From: Streptomyces sp. ITFR-16
GTDB lineage: Bacteria > Actinomycetota > Actinomycetes > Streptomycetales > Streptomycetaceae
Direction of reading: 5' to 3'
DNA length: 64,000 nt
Assembly (NCBI RefSeq): GCF_031844705.1
Contig: NZ_CP134609.1
Coordinates: forward strand, 4,650,001-4,714,000
Positions 26,585 through 34,385 of the stretch are shown here, piece after piece. The position numbers were made by a program, and so were the translations under genes. Positions within the stretch are counted from its first letter, which is position 1, and the number at the start of each line of letters is the position of its first letter. The notes under the pieces are model-generated. The model had not been told where the DNA came from, searched no databases, and was given only the letters and a program-made list of their open reading frames with translations.

Positions 26585-27127
26585 ATGCTAGTGACGCGTA
26601 AGGCTCTGCTGGGGGTGGCCGCTGCGGCGGCAATGGCGTCCGCTGTGGCGCCGGGTGCGGTCGGTACGGCCTCGGCGGTCGGTCCTCCGGTGGTCCGGAG
26701 CCTCGCGCCGGATCCCGCCTCCGATGCGCCGGAGTTCGCGCCGGAGGCGGACGTCTCGCACCACGGGCATGTCTCGCTGTGGGACAGCGGGCTCGGGATC
26801 TGGCTGCGGAGCGAGAACAGCGGGCCCTCGGACCTGCCCGGCGCGACCGTGCGGCTGCGGGTGTCCGTGCCGCTCGACGGCCGCCAGGAGCTGCCCGCCG
26901 CGTGTCTGCAGTCCGACCGGGAGACCGTGCTCTGCCGCACGGGCCCGCTGCCCGCCGACGGCTCGCAGCGGCCGGAGCTCGCGCTCGAACTGCAGCTGCG
27001 GGGGCGGCCCGCCGAGGTGACCGTCCGCATCGACACGGTGTGGAACGGCGGCGCGACGGACCGGAACACGGCCAACAGCGAGCACGAGGTGCTGGCGCCG
27101 GCCACCGGGGACGAGTACGTGTTCTGA
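26585..27127 (+). CDS. Secreted protein, unknown function
   Basis: This 180-residue protein has a Sec signal peptide ([20 protein letters not shown], cleavage near TASA-VG). A single mature beta-rich domain of about 145 residues follows, with [20 protein letters not shown] and [20 protein letters not shown]. Two cysteines (AACLQS and VLCRTG) probably form a disulfide. The pattern resembles an Ig-like or CARDB-like repeat for an exported protein. No enzymatic motif is seen. It is followed by a MarR gene on the same strand, 57 bases away. Confidence 0.75.
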   Translation: MLVTRKALLGVAAAAAMASAVAPGAVGTASAVGPPVVRSLAPDPASDAPEFAPEADVSHHGHVSLWDSGLGIWLRSENSGPSDLPGATVRLRVSVPLDGRQELPAACLQSDRETVLCRTGPLPADGSQRPELALELQLRGRPAEVTVRIDTVWNGGATDRNTANSEHEVLAPATGDEYVF

Positions 27128-27184
27128 GGCCGGGAGGGGGCGGAAGGCGGCCGGGGCGCGGTGTGCGCTCCGTACACTCTCCGC

Positions 27185-27664
27185 ATGCCGCAGAAGCCCT
27201 CCGCCGCCCGCCGTACCGCTCTGCTGGCCGAGCTCTCCACCACGTCGCGCCGGTACATGGCCGCCTACGCCCTGTTCAACCAGGCCGTCGCCGACCATCT
27301 GGGGCTCCACCCCACCGACCTCCAGTGCCTCAATCTGCTCGGCCTGGAGGCGGCGCCGGTCACCACGGGCCGCATCGCCGAGCTCACCGGGCTGACCACG
27401 GGGTCGGCGACCCGGCTGGTCGACCGGCTGGAGCGGGCCGGCTACGTGACGCGCGCCCGGGACACGGCGGACCGGCGGCGGGTGCTCGTGACCACCGTGC
27501 CCGCGCGGATGGCGGAGTTCGGCGCGGTCTGGGAGCGGCTGAACGGCGACTGGGCGGCCATGTTCGAGGCGTACGACGACGACGAGGTCGCCCTGCTCAT
27601 CGCCCATATGCGGCGGACGGTGGAGCTGAGCGCGGCGCAGGCCGCCCGGCTGCGCGAGGTGTAG
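27185..27664 (+). CDS. MarR-family transcriptional regulator
   Basis: This 159-residue winged-helix regulator has the recognition region [20 protein letters not shown] followed by the wing [17 protein letters not shown]. An N-terminal helix ([20 protein letters not shown]) and a C-terminal helical pair would form the dimer. It probably represses neighbouring or distant genes in response to an aromatic or lipophilic ligand. No paired operator was identified close to it. The ATG at 27185 lies in the usual position 20 residues before the first domain helix. Confidence 0.9.
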   Translation: MPQKPSAARRTALLAELSTTSRRYMAAYALFNQAVADHLGLHPTDLQCLNLLGLEAAPVTTGRIAELTGLTTGSATRLVDRLERAGYVTRARDTADRRRVLVTTVPARMAEFGAVWERLNGDWAAMFEAYDDDEVALLIAHMRRTVELSAAQAARLREV

Positions 27665-27679
27665 GGCGCCGGTCGTCCG

Positions 27680-28414
27680 TCAGGTGCGGGTGGCGCCGAA
27701 GTCGCGGACGGCCTCCGCGACGATCGCCTCCAGACGGGCGTGGTGGGCGCCGCGCCAGTACACCCGCTCGCACTCCGTGCACTGCGCGAAGACGTCGTAC
27801 GAGCGCTGCGTGCCGTCCTCCAGGCGCGGGCCGACCGAGTCCTTGTCGGCGGCCGCCAGCAGTCCGTTGCAGGCCGTGCACCGCGTCCACGGGTCCAGGC
27901 GCGGCGCGAACCGCTCCAGTACGTCGCGCAGTTGGTCCTCGGGCCGGTCGCTGTAGACGTACGCCCCCGCCCAGATCTCCCGCCGGTGCAGCAGCCCCCG
28001 GTCCCGCGAGAGCAGCACGCGCCGCTCCTTCGCCGACAGCGCGGCCAGGGCCGGATCGCCGAGGTCCTCGCTCTCGTAGGCCGCGTCGACCCCGAGCAGC
28101 CGCAGCCGCCGGGCGAGGGTGCCGAGGTGGACGTCGAGCAGGAACCGCAGGGGCGCGCCCGGCACCTGCTGGGGCCGCCGCACGGGGCGTACCTCGACGA
28201 CTTCGCCGGCCGCCGGAATGTGCGAGACCGGCACCGGGCGGCCGTCGACGAGCAGCTGTCCGGCCTCGGTGAGCGGGATGCCGAGCGACTCCACGACATG
28301 GCCGAGCGTGGACGAGCCGTCCGTGGTCACGGGTGTCCGCCCCAGCCGCCGCCCGTGTGCGACGAAGAGCCTGAGCCCGGGGGCGACTTCGAGGTGGATC
28401 TCCGGTCCGTTCAC
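27680..28414 (-). CDS. Mut7-C RNase-domain protein with ubiquitin-like N-terminus
   Basis: This 244-residue protein has an N-terminal ThiS/MoaD-like ubiquitin fold (residues 5-85, GHVVESLGIPLTEAGQLLVD). The Mut7-C (PIN-like) domain follows: RFLLDVHLGTLARRLRLLGV with the acidic DVHLG, then LLSRDRGLLHR. The C-terminal zinc ribbon has CTAC and CTEC pairs in RCTACNGLL and QCTECERVYW. Mut7-C proteins are thought to be RNases. The GTG start lacks a strong ribosome site, so the N-terminus could be slightly different. Confidence 0.87.
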   Translation of the reverse strand: MNGPEIHLEVAPGLRLFVAHGRRLGRTPVTTDGSSTLGHVVESLGIPLTEAGQLLVDGRPVPVSHIPAAGEVVEVRPVRRPQQVPGAPLRFLLDVHLGTLARRLRLLGVDAAYESEDLGDPALAALSAKERRVLLSRDRGLLHRREIWAGAYVYSDRPEDQLRDVLERFAPRLDPWTRCTACNGLLAAADKDSVGPRLEDGTQRSYDVFAQCTECERVYWRGAHHARLEAIVAEAVRDFGATRT

Positions 28415-28485
28415 CGGCTCAGGATGCCATCGGGCCACGCGCCGCAGCGAGGGATTTCGGGCGCGGGGGAGGGGGACGGGGGAGG

Positions 28486-29325
28486 TCAGGGGCGGAAGGC
28501 GGCGGCGTTCTCGGCGGCCCAGGCGGCGAACGTGCGGGCGGGCCGGCCGGTCAGCTTCTCCGTCTCGCCCGTCACCTCGGCCGGCAGGCCGTCGGTGGCC
28601 GCCCAGTAGGACAGCAGCCCCTCGGCGATCTCCTCCGGGACGAAGGGGGCCACGGCCTGCTTCCAGGCGTCCCGGCTCACGGTGCGGACGGTGACGGGGG
28701 TGCCGGACGCCGAGGCCAGGACGGCGACCTGCTCGGCCGCGGTGAGCGATTCCGGGCCGGTGAGGTGGTAGGCGGCGCCCTGGAGCCGCTCGTCGGTGAG
28801 GACGGCGAGCGCCGCCTTGGCGATGTCGGTCTCGTCGATGGGGCTGCCCCCGCTGTGCGGGTAGGGCAGGTCGACGGGGCGTCCGGAGCGGAAGGCCTGC
28901 GACCACTGGTACGCGTTGCCCGCGAAGGCGCCGGGGCGCAGGAGGGTCGCGGTGAGGGGCGAGGCGGTCAGGGCCCGCTCCACCGCGTGGTGGGAGGCGG
29001 CGATCGGGTTGGACGCGGCGTCCGGGGCGAGGACCGCGCTGGAGGAGAGCAGCACGATGTGCCGTACGCCCGCGGCCCCGGCGGCGTCGAGGAACGCGTC
29101 GATGCCGGACGGCTCGGCGTAGAGGAAGACGGAGTCGACGCCCGCCAGGGCGGCGGGGAAGGTGGCCGGGTCGCCGAGGTCGCAGGCGACGGCCGGGACC
29201 CCGGGCGGCAGGGAGAGCTGGTCCGGGTTGCGCGAGGCGGCGCGCACGCCGTGGCCGCCCGCGTGCAGGAGGGCGGCGAGCGCGGAGCCGACGCGGCCGC
29301 GGCAGCCGGTGACGAGAGTGAGCAT
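28486..29325 (-). CDS. NmrA-like NAD(P)-binding protein
   Basis: This 279-residue atypical SDR of the NmrA/QOR2 type starts with the nucleotide motif LVTGCRGRVGSALAALL. It has IVLLSSSAVLAPDAAS, LLRPGAFAGNAYQW and the late AYHLTGPESLTAAEQVAVLA. The catalytic Tyr/Lys pair of true SDRs is not evident, so it may be a quinone reductase-like enzyme or a redox sensor. A promoter-proximal pair of palindromes lies upstream at 29357-29387, hinting at tight regulation. Its stop is 71 bases from the Mut7-C gene start. Confidence 0.87.
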   Translation of the reverse strand: MLTLVTGCRGRVGSALAALLHAGGHGVRAASRNPDQLSLPPGVPAVACDLGDPATFPAALAGVDSVFLYAEPSGIDAFLDAAGAAGVRHIVLLSSSAVLAPDAASNPIAASHHAVERALTASPLTATLLRPGAFAGNAYQWSQAFRSGRPVDLPYPHSGGSPIDETDIAKAALAVLTDERLQGAAYHLTGPESLTAAEQVAVLASASGTPVTVRTVSRDAWKQAVAPFVPEEIAEGLLSYWAATDGLPAEVTGETEKLTGRPARTFAAWAAENAAAFRP

Positions 29326-29356
29326 GGCGGTGAGTCCCCTTCGGTACGAGTGATAT

Positions 29357-29387
29357 ATGCGTAACGCATCATCTGTGCGACGCAGAT
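29357..29387. promoter_or_regulatory. Two adjacent palindromes upstream of the NmrA-like gene
   Basis: ATGCGTAACGCAT (29357-29369) is a perfect 6-1-6 palindrome. ATCTGTGCGACGCAGAT (29371-29387) is a second, imperfect one in which the outer five bases pair. They lie 32-62 bases before the NmrA-like start in an AT-richer patch, as expected for an operator overlapping a promoter. The cognate regulator is not known. Confidence 0.5.
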
Positions 29388-29432
29388 AAATATCCAGGAG
29401 AGCCCCGCGCCCGTCAAACGGATTCGAGCGGG

Positions 29433-29960
29433 TCAGCTGTCCGGGCGCTCCGGGTGGAGGTCCAGCCGCCAGTCGTTCGTCAGCAGGGGGTGGCCCGGCG
29501 GGTACTCCACCTCGCACTCCCCGATCAGGACGAACCCCGCCTTGCGGCACACCCCGTTCGACGGGCCGTTGTCCACGGACGGGTAGGCGTGCAGATAGCG
29601 GTGCTTGTTCTCGGCGCGGGCGCGCTCGGCCACCGCGCGGGTCGCGGCGGACGCGATGCCCCGGCCCTGGAACTCCGCGAGGACGGCCCACCCCGTCTCG
29701 TACACCTCGCGGCCCTGCCAGGTCCGCTCCCAGAAGCCGATCGTGCCCACGGCGTCGGCGACGCCGGGCAGCGCGATGCGGAACATCCTGCCCCGGCCCG
29801 TCCGGTCCGCGCTGAGCGCCACATAGCGGCTGTGCCGCCCGGCCAGTGCCTCCTCCGTCTCGGGGCCGCCCAGATGGTCCATCAGTTCCGGGGCGTTGGC
29901 CCGGCGCAGTAGCTCGAAGTCGTCGTCCGACCAGGGCTCGATCCGTACGGAAGATGCCAT
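29433..29960 (-). CDS. GNAT-family N-acetyltransferase
   Basis: This 175-residue GNAT acyltransferase has the acetyl-CoA pyrophosphate loop GRGIASAATRAVAERARAEN after VLAEFQ. It also has VGTIGFWERTWQGREVYETG in the core and SVDNGPSNGVCRKAGFVLIG near the end, typical of RimJ/RimL-like members that modify protein N-termini or small amines. I prefer the ATG at 29960 because GGAG lies 6 bases before it; an upstream in-frame ATG at 29972 has no ribosome site. Confidence 0.9.
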   Translation of the reverse strand: MASSVRIEPWSDDDFELLRRANAPELMDHLGGPETEEALAGRHSRYVALSADRTGRGRMFRIALPGVADAVGTIGFWERTWQGREVYETGWAVLAEFQGRGIASAATRAVAERARAENKHRYLHAYPSVDNGPSNGVCRKAGFVLIGECEVEYPPGHPLLTNDWRLDLHPERPDS

Positions 29961-30043
29961 GCTGTGCTCCATACCGGCACTGTAGGACGGGGCACTGACA
30001 GTCAACGGGTGGTGAGCGCGGTCGGCGGACATGACCGGGGATC

Positions 30044-30313
30044 CTACGGCGCGGCGTGCACGGCGTCGTCGGCCGGAAGGCGGGTGTCCGGCGCGCCCGG
30101 CCCGTCGTAGAGCCCGCCGAAGGTCTCGTAGGCCCCGTCCACGATCCGCTCCGCGTCCACCAGCATCGCCTCCTCGGCCAGCCGGGCGGCCTGGTGGGTG
30201 TGCGGGGACGGGGGCGCCGGATGCCGGCGCCGCCACCAGGTGTCGACCGCGGCATAGATCCCGCCGCCGAAGACCAGCACGGGAATGGACAGGGCCGGCA
30301 GAATGTCGCCCAT
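30044..30313 (-). CDS. Small hypothetical protein with N-terminal membrane helix
   Basis: This 89-residue protein starts with a hydrophobic segment (LPALSIPVLVFGGGIYAAVD), then WWRRRHP and a soluble acidic tail with RLAEEAMLVDAERIVDGAYE. A strong AAGGAGG ribosome site precedes the ATG at 7-8 bases. No family is recognised. It is the last conserved-looking gene before the NLR block begins. Confidence 0.7.
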   Translation of the reverse strand: MGDILPALSIPVLVFGGGIYAAVDTWWRRRHPAPPSPHTHQAARLAEEAMLVDAERIVDGAYETFGGLYDGPGAPDTRLPADDAVHAAP

Positions 30314-30517
30314 GGCAGGCCTCCTTCAGTGTCGGTGCCTCCTGCATCGGCAGGTTTCACAGGTCGACTGAAGATCCTTCTTCGGCCAATGAATGGCCGG
30401 ATACCGCTGGCCGACGGACGCCTTTCATGCAGGTCAGGGCGAGGCGGTACCGCTGGGGCGTGTGTTCGGCGCGAGTGTGTTCAGGGCCGGATCCGGGACC
30501 GGGAACCGGGCTGGGAC

Positions 30518-30554
30518 CAGGGCCGGACGAGGCGGTACGCCTGGTGCCCCGAGT
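30518..30554 (+). repeat. Imperfect 37-bp direct repeat, left copy
   Basis: Bases 30518-30554 match 36652-36688 at 31 of 37 positions, with the core GTACGCCTGGTG identical. The right copy is the 3' end of the gene at 36651. Read on the minus strand, both encode GHQAY followed by LV. The two copies enclose the NLR block. Confidence 0.55.
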
Positions 30555-30595
30555 ACCTTCTGCGCATGGTGGATCAGCGAGGCCGGGGCAACGAG

Positions 30596-31234
30596 ATGAG
30601 CGGTGGCCATGTCAATGGGGCCGTGATTCAGGCAGGAGCCGTGCACGGCGACGTGTCCGTGACGGCACCTGTGCATGAAACGGTGAATACAGTGATCCGG
30701 GAAGTGCGGACCATGCGCTTTGGTCCCGCGCTGTACCGGGTTCTGGCGTCGCTTGCCGGGTGCTCGGCCGTGTACGGAGCCGCTCACGGCGACAAGCCGC
30801 TCTTGGGGGCCGCCGCCGCATGCGAGGCACTCGGTATTCCCTCCGGCTGGACGGCGCCTGCCGCGGCCTGGATCGCCGGCCGAACCGATTTCCTGGGCGG
30901 TCTGGCCACGTTGCTCGTCCTGGTCGGCCTCCTGACTGTGCCGAAGCCGGAGGCCCTCGGTGGCGACCTGGCTGAAACGCTGCAATGGCGTGGCCCGTCG
31001 TCAACGGTGCTGGGGCTTGCTGTCCTGGCTCAGTGTGGATTGATATGGCAGCCGTTGCTGAACATCGCTCCCTTCGTCGCATTCGGGATCTGGGTGGCCG
31101 GTCGGCAAGAGGAGTACGGCAGCCGGTCAGGCCGTGTCGCAGTGGCGGTACTTGGTGTGCTGCTCGCCCTGGCGTTCGCGCCCCTCTACGCGTTTCTGTG
31201 GCTGTTCGGCCGTGATGCGAACAGGGCGGCCTGA
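30596..31234 (+). CDS. Membrane protein with N-terminal amyloid-like (BASS/RHIM-like) motif
   Basis: This 212-residue protein opens with a glycine-rich motif, HVNGAVIQAGAVHGDVSV, spanning residues 4-22. It matches the N-terminal motif of the NLR-like gene at 32212 and the C-terminal motif at 31253. Four or five hydrophobic helices follow (FLGGLATLLVLVGLLTVP, TVLGLAVLAQCGLIWQPL and VAVAVLGVLLALAFAPLYAF among them). The layout suggests a membrane partner recruited by motif-templated assembly. The ATG at 30596 is behind a weak GGGG site; an ATG at 30566 would add ten residues. Function is inferred from motif and context only. Confidence 0.72.
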   Translation: MSGGHVNGAVIQAGAVHGDVSVTAPVHETVNTVIREVRTMRFGPALYRVLASLAGCSAVYGAAHGDKPLLGAAAACEALGIPSGWTAPAAAWIAGRTDFLGGLATLLVLVGLLTVPKPEALGGDLAETLQWRGPSSTVLGLAVLAQCGLIWQPLLNIAPFVAFGIWVAGRQEEYGSRSGRVAVAVLGVLLALAFAPLYAFLWLFGRDANRAA

Positions 31235-31252
31235 GGCCGGCGGCCTCCGCGG

Positions 31253-31675
31253 TCAGCGGTCGTCGTCCCTGGACATGTTGAACGTGAGGCTTGAGAAGTC
31301 CCGGCCCTGGAGTACGGGGCCGTTCTGGGTTCCTCCGCTGATGCTGTTGTGCACCTCATGGCTCGAACCGCTCTGCGCTTCCTGCCACCACTCGGCGAGC
31401 GACGCACGGAACTCCCCGTCCAGGGCGGCACGCACGCCGAGAGCGGTGGCCAGAGCCTGGGCGCGCACCGGGTCGCCCGGATTGTTCTCCAGTTCCGCGA
31501 CCTCCAGCTCGCCCGAGCTGATGCCGGGTGACCCCTCGGTCTGGGCGTCCTCTGCCGATCCGCGCCGGAACGGACGCCTCACCAGCGTGTTGAGACCCTG
31601 CCACGCCTGGCGGCCGGCATCGCCGCCGACACTTCCGGCCAAGGCCGTGAGGGCCGCTGCGGTGATCGGGTCCAT
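31253..31675 (-). CDS. Bell-like helical effector with C-terminal amyloid-like motif
   Basis: This 140-residue protein has an N-terminal helical segment (MDPITAAALTALAGSVGGDA, then WQGLNTLVRRPFRR) and a helical middle (DPVRAQALATALGVRAALDG). It ends in NSISGGTQNGPVLQGRDF then SSLTF. This is the layout of small Bell-domain proteins reported to pair with NLRs in Streptomyces: a membrane-acting helical domain plus a C-terminal amyloid signalling motif. The ATG at 31675 follows GGGAG with 6-base spacing; a longer frame has no ribosome site. It is tail-to-tail with the membrane protein gene, 18 bases apart. The cell-death role is inferred from family architecture. Confidence 0.75.
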   Translation of the reverse strand: MDPITAAALTALAGSVGGDAGRQAWQGLNTLVRRPFRRGSAEDAQTEGSPGISSGELEVAELENNPGDPVRAQALATALGVRAALDGEFRASLAEWWQEAQSGSSHEVHNSISGGTQNGPVLQGRDFSSLTFNMSRDDDR

Positions 31676-31708
31676 GCCGGGCTCCCTGGGTAGGTGTCTG
31701 ACCGTCAC

Positions 31709-32211
31709 AGCCTAGGTCCACGGCACGGAGCGACGCAGGGGTTCCGGTGCATCCAGGGGGCTTCCCTCCACCACCGGACCCTCTGCCCGGGAATACGGCG
31801 ACCCATCTCGGGTGCGAGGCAATGCTGTTGACGCTCGGTCGACGAGACGCGCAACACCCTGGACGGACGTGCGGACGTGGTCGTTCAGGCCGGACGCACC
31901 GGAGAGCTGCATCAGCATCCGCGCGGCGCCGATGTTCCGGCGCGGCCGGTTCCGTTCCGCTGCCGTCGGCACATGCGCGGATTTCGAGAACAGACATGAC
32001 GAGCGGGAGCGCATCGCGAGCGGTCCGAGGCGCACGGGTCCCGCGCGGGGCCGCTCGTCGTCGCGCCGACCGGGCGGCCGAGGGCCGCGGCGCAGAGGCC
32101 TGTGAACGGGTCTGGTACGAGGCCGTCCGGACGCGTCGGCGGAACGCCTTCCTCCCCGCCGTGGGTCCAGTACCGTGGGCTCTGGTCGGCGATCTGAACA
32201 GGCGGTGGTCC
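31709..32211. other. 500-base stretch without a confident gene
   Basis: Between the Bell-like gene and the NLR-like gene there is no gene with a convincing start and domain. A minus-strand frame (31712-32035) contains [20 protein letters not shown], which looks protein-like, but codon use is irregular and there is no ribosome site. The promoters of the two divergent genes probably lie here. Confidence 0.3.
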
Positions 32212-34385
32212 ATGAGCACGCGAGGTGAGCCGGAACGCCCCGTGGCGCCTGGGGTCATGAACAGTCTCTCCGGCCATGTCGATGGGCAACTGGCCCAAGT
32301 GGGGTCGTCCACGGGGGCATTTCCTTCAATTACCAAGCCGCGCCGACCGCGGAACACGCGGGACGGCGCGTCGACCAGGTACCGAGACCACCCCGTGGGT
32401 TCGTCAACCGTCACGACGCCCTGGCCGCACTCGACGACTTATTCGGCAAGGGCGACGTCCCCGAATGCCCGATCGGCGTGTTCAGCGGGATGCCCGGCAT
32501 CGGCAAGACAGCGGCGGCCAGCCAATGGGCCCACAGCAACCAGTCGCTCTTCCCCGACGGCCAGCTTTTCGTCGACTTCAGCGCGCTGCGCTCCGGGACC
32601 GGCGGGGACGTCTCCGAGGCGCTCGCCACCTGCCTGAGGTCTCTCGGGGTCGCGGATCAGTTCCTCCCCGCGGGGCTCGCCGACCGGACGGCCCTCTACC
32701 GGGACCTGTCCGCCGAGCGCCGGATGCTGGTGGTGCTTGACGACGTGACGCGCCCGGCGCAGGTCACCACCTTGCTGCCGCAGGGGCCGGGCTGTGCCGT
32801 GCTGGCGACCAGCACGTGGCAGCTCGGTGAGCTCGTCCTCGACGGCGCGTCTCTGCTCCACCTCGACGTCCTCGGCGTCGACAGCGGCCTGGAACTTCTC
32901 TCGGCCCTCTGCGGCCCGCAGCGCATCGCGCGCGAACCCGCCGCCTCCGCGAGGCTGGTGAACATGTGCGGTGGACTGCCGATCGCCCTTCGCATCTGTG
33001 GCGCGCGGTTGCTGACACACCGCCGCCTGACAGTCAGCGCGCTCGTCGATGAGCTGTCCGATGAGCAGCGCCGCCTCAGCCGATTCACCGTGTCCTCAGC
33101 CCACGAGGAGCGCACCGTGTCCGCAGCCCTTGAAATCGCCTACCGTGACCTGCCCGAATCCGCCGCGCGCATGTACCGCGTCCTCGGCCATGTTCCAGGC
33201 CTCAGCTTCGACACCGCCCTCGCTGCGCTGGCCGCCGGGCTCGACACGGCCGAGGCGGCCCAGGAAGCGCTGGACGTGCTGGAGACCGCCAGTCTGCTGT
33301 CCATCACTGACGAGCGCAGATACGCGTTGCACGGCCTGGTACGACTCCATGCCCGGGATGTGTCCGGGACCGTCGACCCACCGGGCACCGAACAGGAAAT
33401 CGTCCGCAGGGTCACCGGCCACTACCTCGCGCTGACAGCCGTGGCCGACCGCGCCATCCGCGCCGACCGGCTTCGGATCGCGGGGCTGGAGGAGATCTTC
33501 GGGGCCGTCGGTCGCTCGGCCGACAACGACCCGTTCGCCACGGCCGACGATCCCGGTGACGATGCGATCAGCTGGCTGGAAGCCGAACGTGCCAACATCC
33601 TGGCCGTGCTCCGTACCGCGTCCCGGTTCGGCTTCGAGCGCCCCGTGTGGCAACTGGCGGAGGCGTTCACGGCCCTCTTCTTCCATCACCGGCACCTCGC
33701 GGACTGGCGGGAGTCGCTCGAACTGGGTGCCGACGCCGCACGACGCGACGGCAACGCCGCAGCCGAGTCCAGACTGCGCAGCCTGCTGTCACGGCCTCTG
33801 CTCGACCTGGGACAGGACGAGCCGGCGAAGACACAACTTGACATCGCCGAGCGGCTGGCCGTGGAGTCGGGGCATCCGGTCCTCCACGCATCGGTGCAGG
33901 AGTTCCTGGGTCGCTACTGGGATCTGCACGATCCTGCCCGGGCGGTCGCCGCGTACCGTACCTCGCTGGCTCTGAACGCCGAGGCCGGGGAGGAACGAGG
34001 AGAGGCCCTGGCCCGGTACTTCCTCGGCCGAGCCCAGAGCGTGGTCGGTGACCACGCCGCCGCTCTGGCGGATCTGGCCCTGGCCCGGGACGTGTTTCTC
34101 ACCCTCCACGACCAGCGGATGGCGGCTCGGGTCCTGGCCGATGCCGGCCGGGTCAAGGCCCGGCTCGGTGACGTCGTGGGTGCGGTTTCCGACCTCACCC
34201 AGGCCGCCGACGCCCTGCGGCAGGCAGGAGCCTCCCACTACGAGGCGCAGGCTCTGGAGGATCTGGCGGACCTCTTGGACGACCCGGACGAGGCGCGGGA
34301 CCACCTGCGTCGGGCCCTCACGGTCTACGAGGAGGGCGGGAGCCCACGGGCGGCGGACGTCCTCGCCCGGCTGAACTCCGGCTGA
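32212..34385 (+). CDS. NLR-like NB-ARC/TPR ATPase with N-terminal amyloid-like motif, frameshifted near the start
   Basis: If one G is restored in the run at 32301-32304 this gene encodes about 724 residues. The N-terminal motif NSLSGHVDGQLAQVG continues, after the shift, as VVHGGISFN. The NB-ARC core follows, with Walker A GMPGIGKT, Walker B RRMLVVLDDV and the GxP motif GGLPIALRICGARL. Then come a winged-helix region (YALHGLVRLHARD) and TPR-like helices to the end (ALARYFLGRAQSVVGDHAAA and similar). As sequenced, the core frame opens only at a GTG at 32478, directly before Walker A, which cannot be a natural start. The likely role is a sensor that nucleates motif assembly in its partners. 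A sequencing error, programmed shift or real mutation are all possible. Confidence 0.8.

Noticed and set aside
30314-30595. Attachment site with integrase for the NLR block
   Set aside because: The direct repeat is noted, but no integrase or tRNA gene is present, so a functional integrative element cannot be claimed.
31356-32414. Minus-strand 352-codon frame over the NLR start
   Set aside because: It has no recognisable domain and crosses two real genes; composition is that of a shadow frame.
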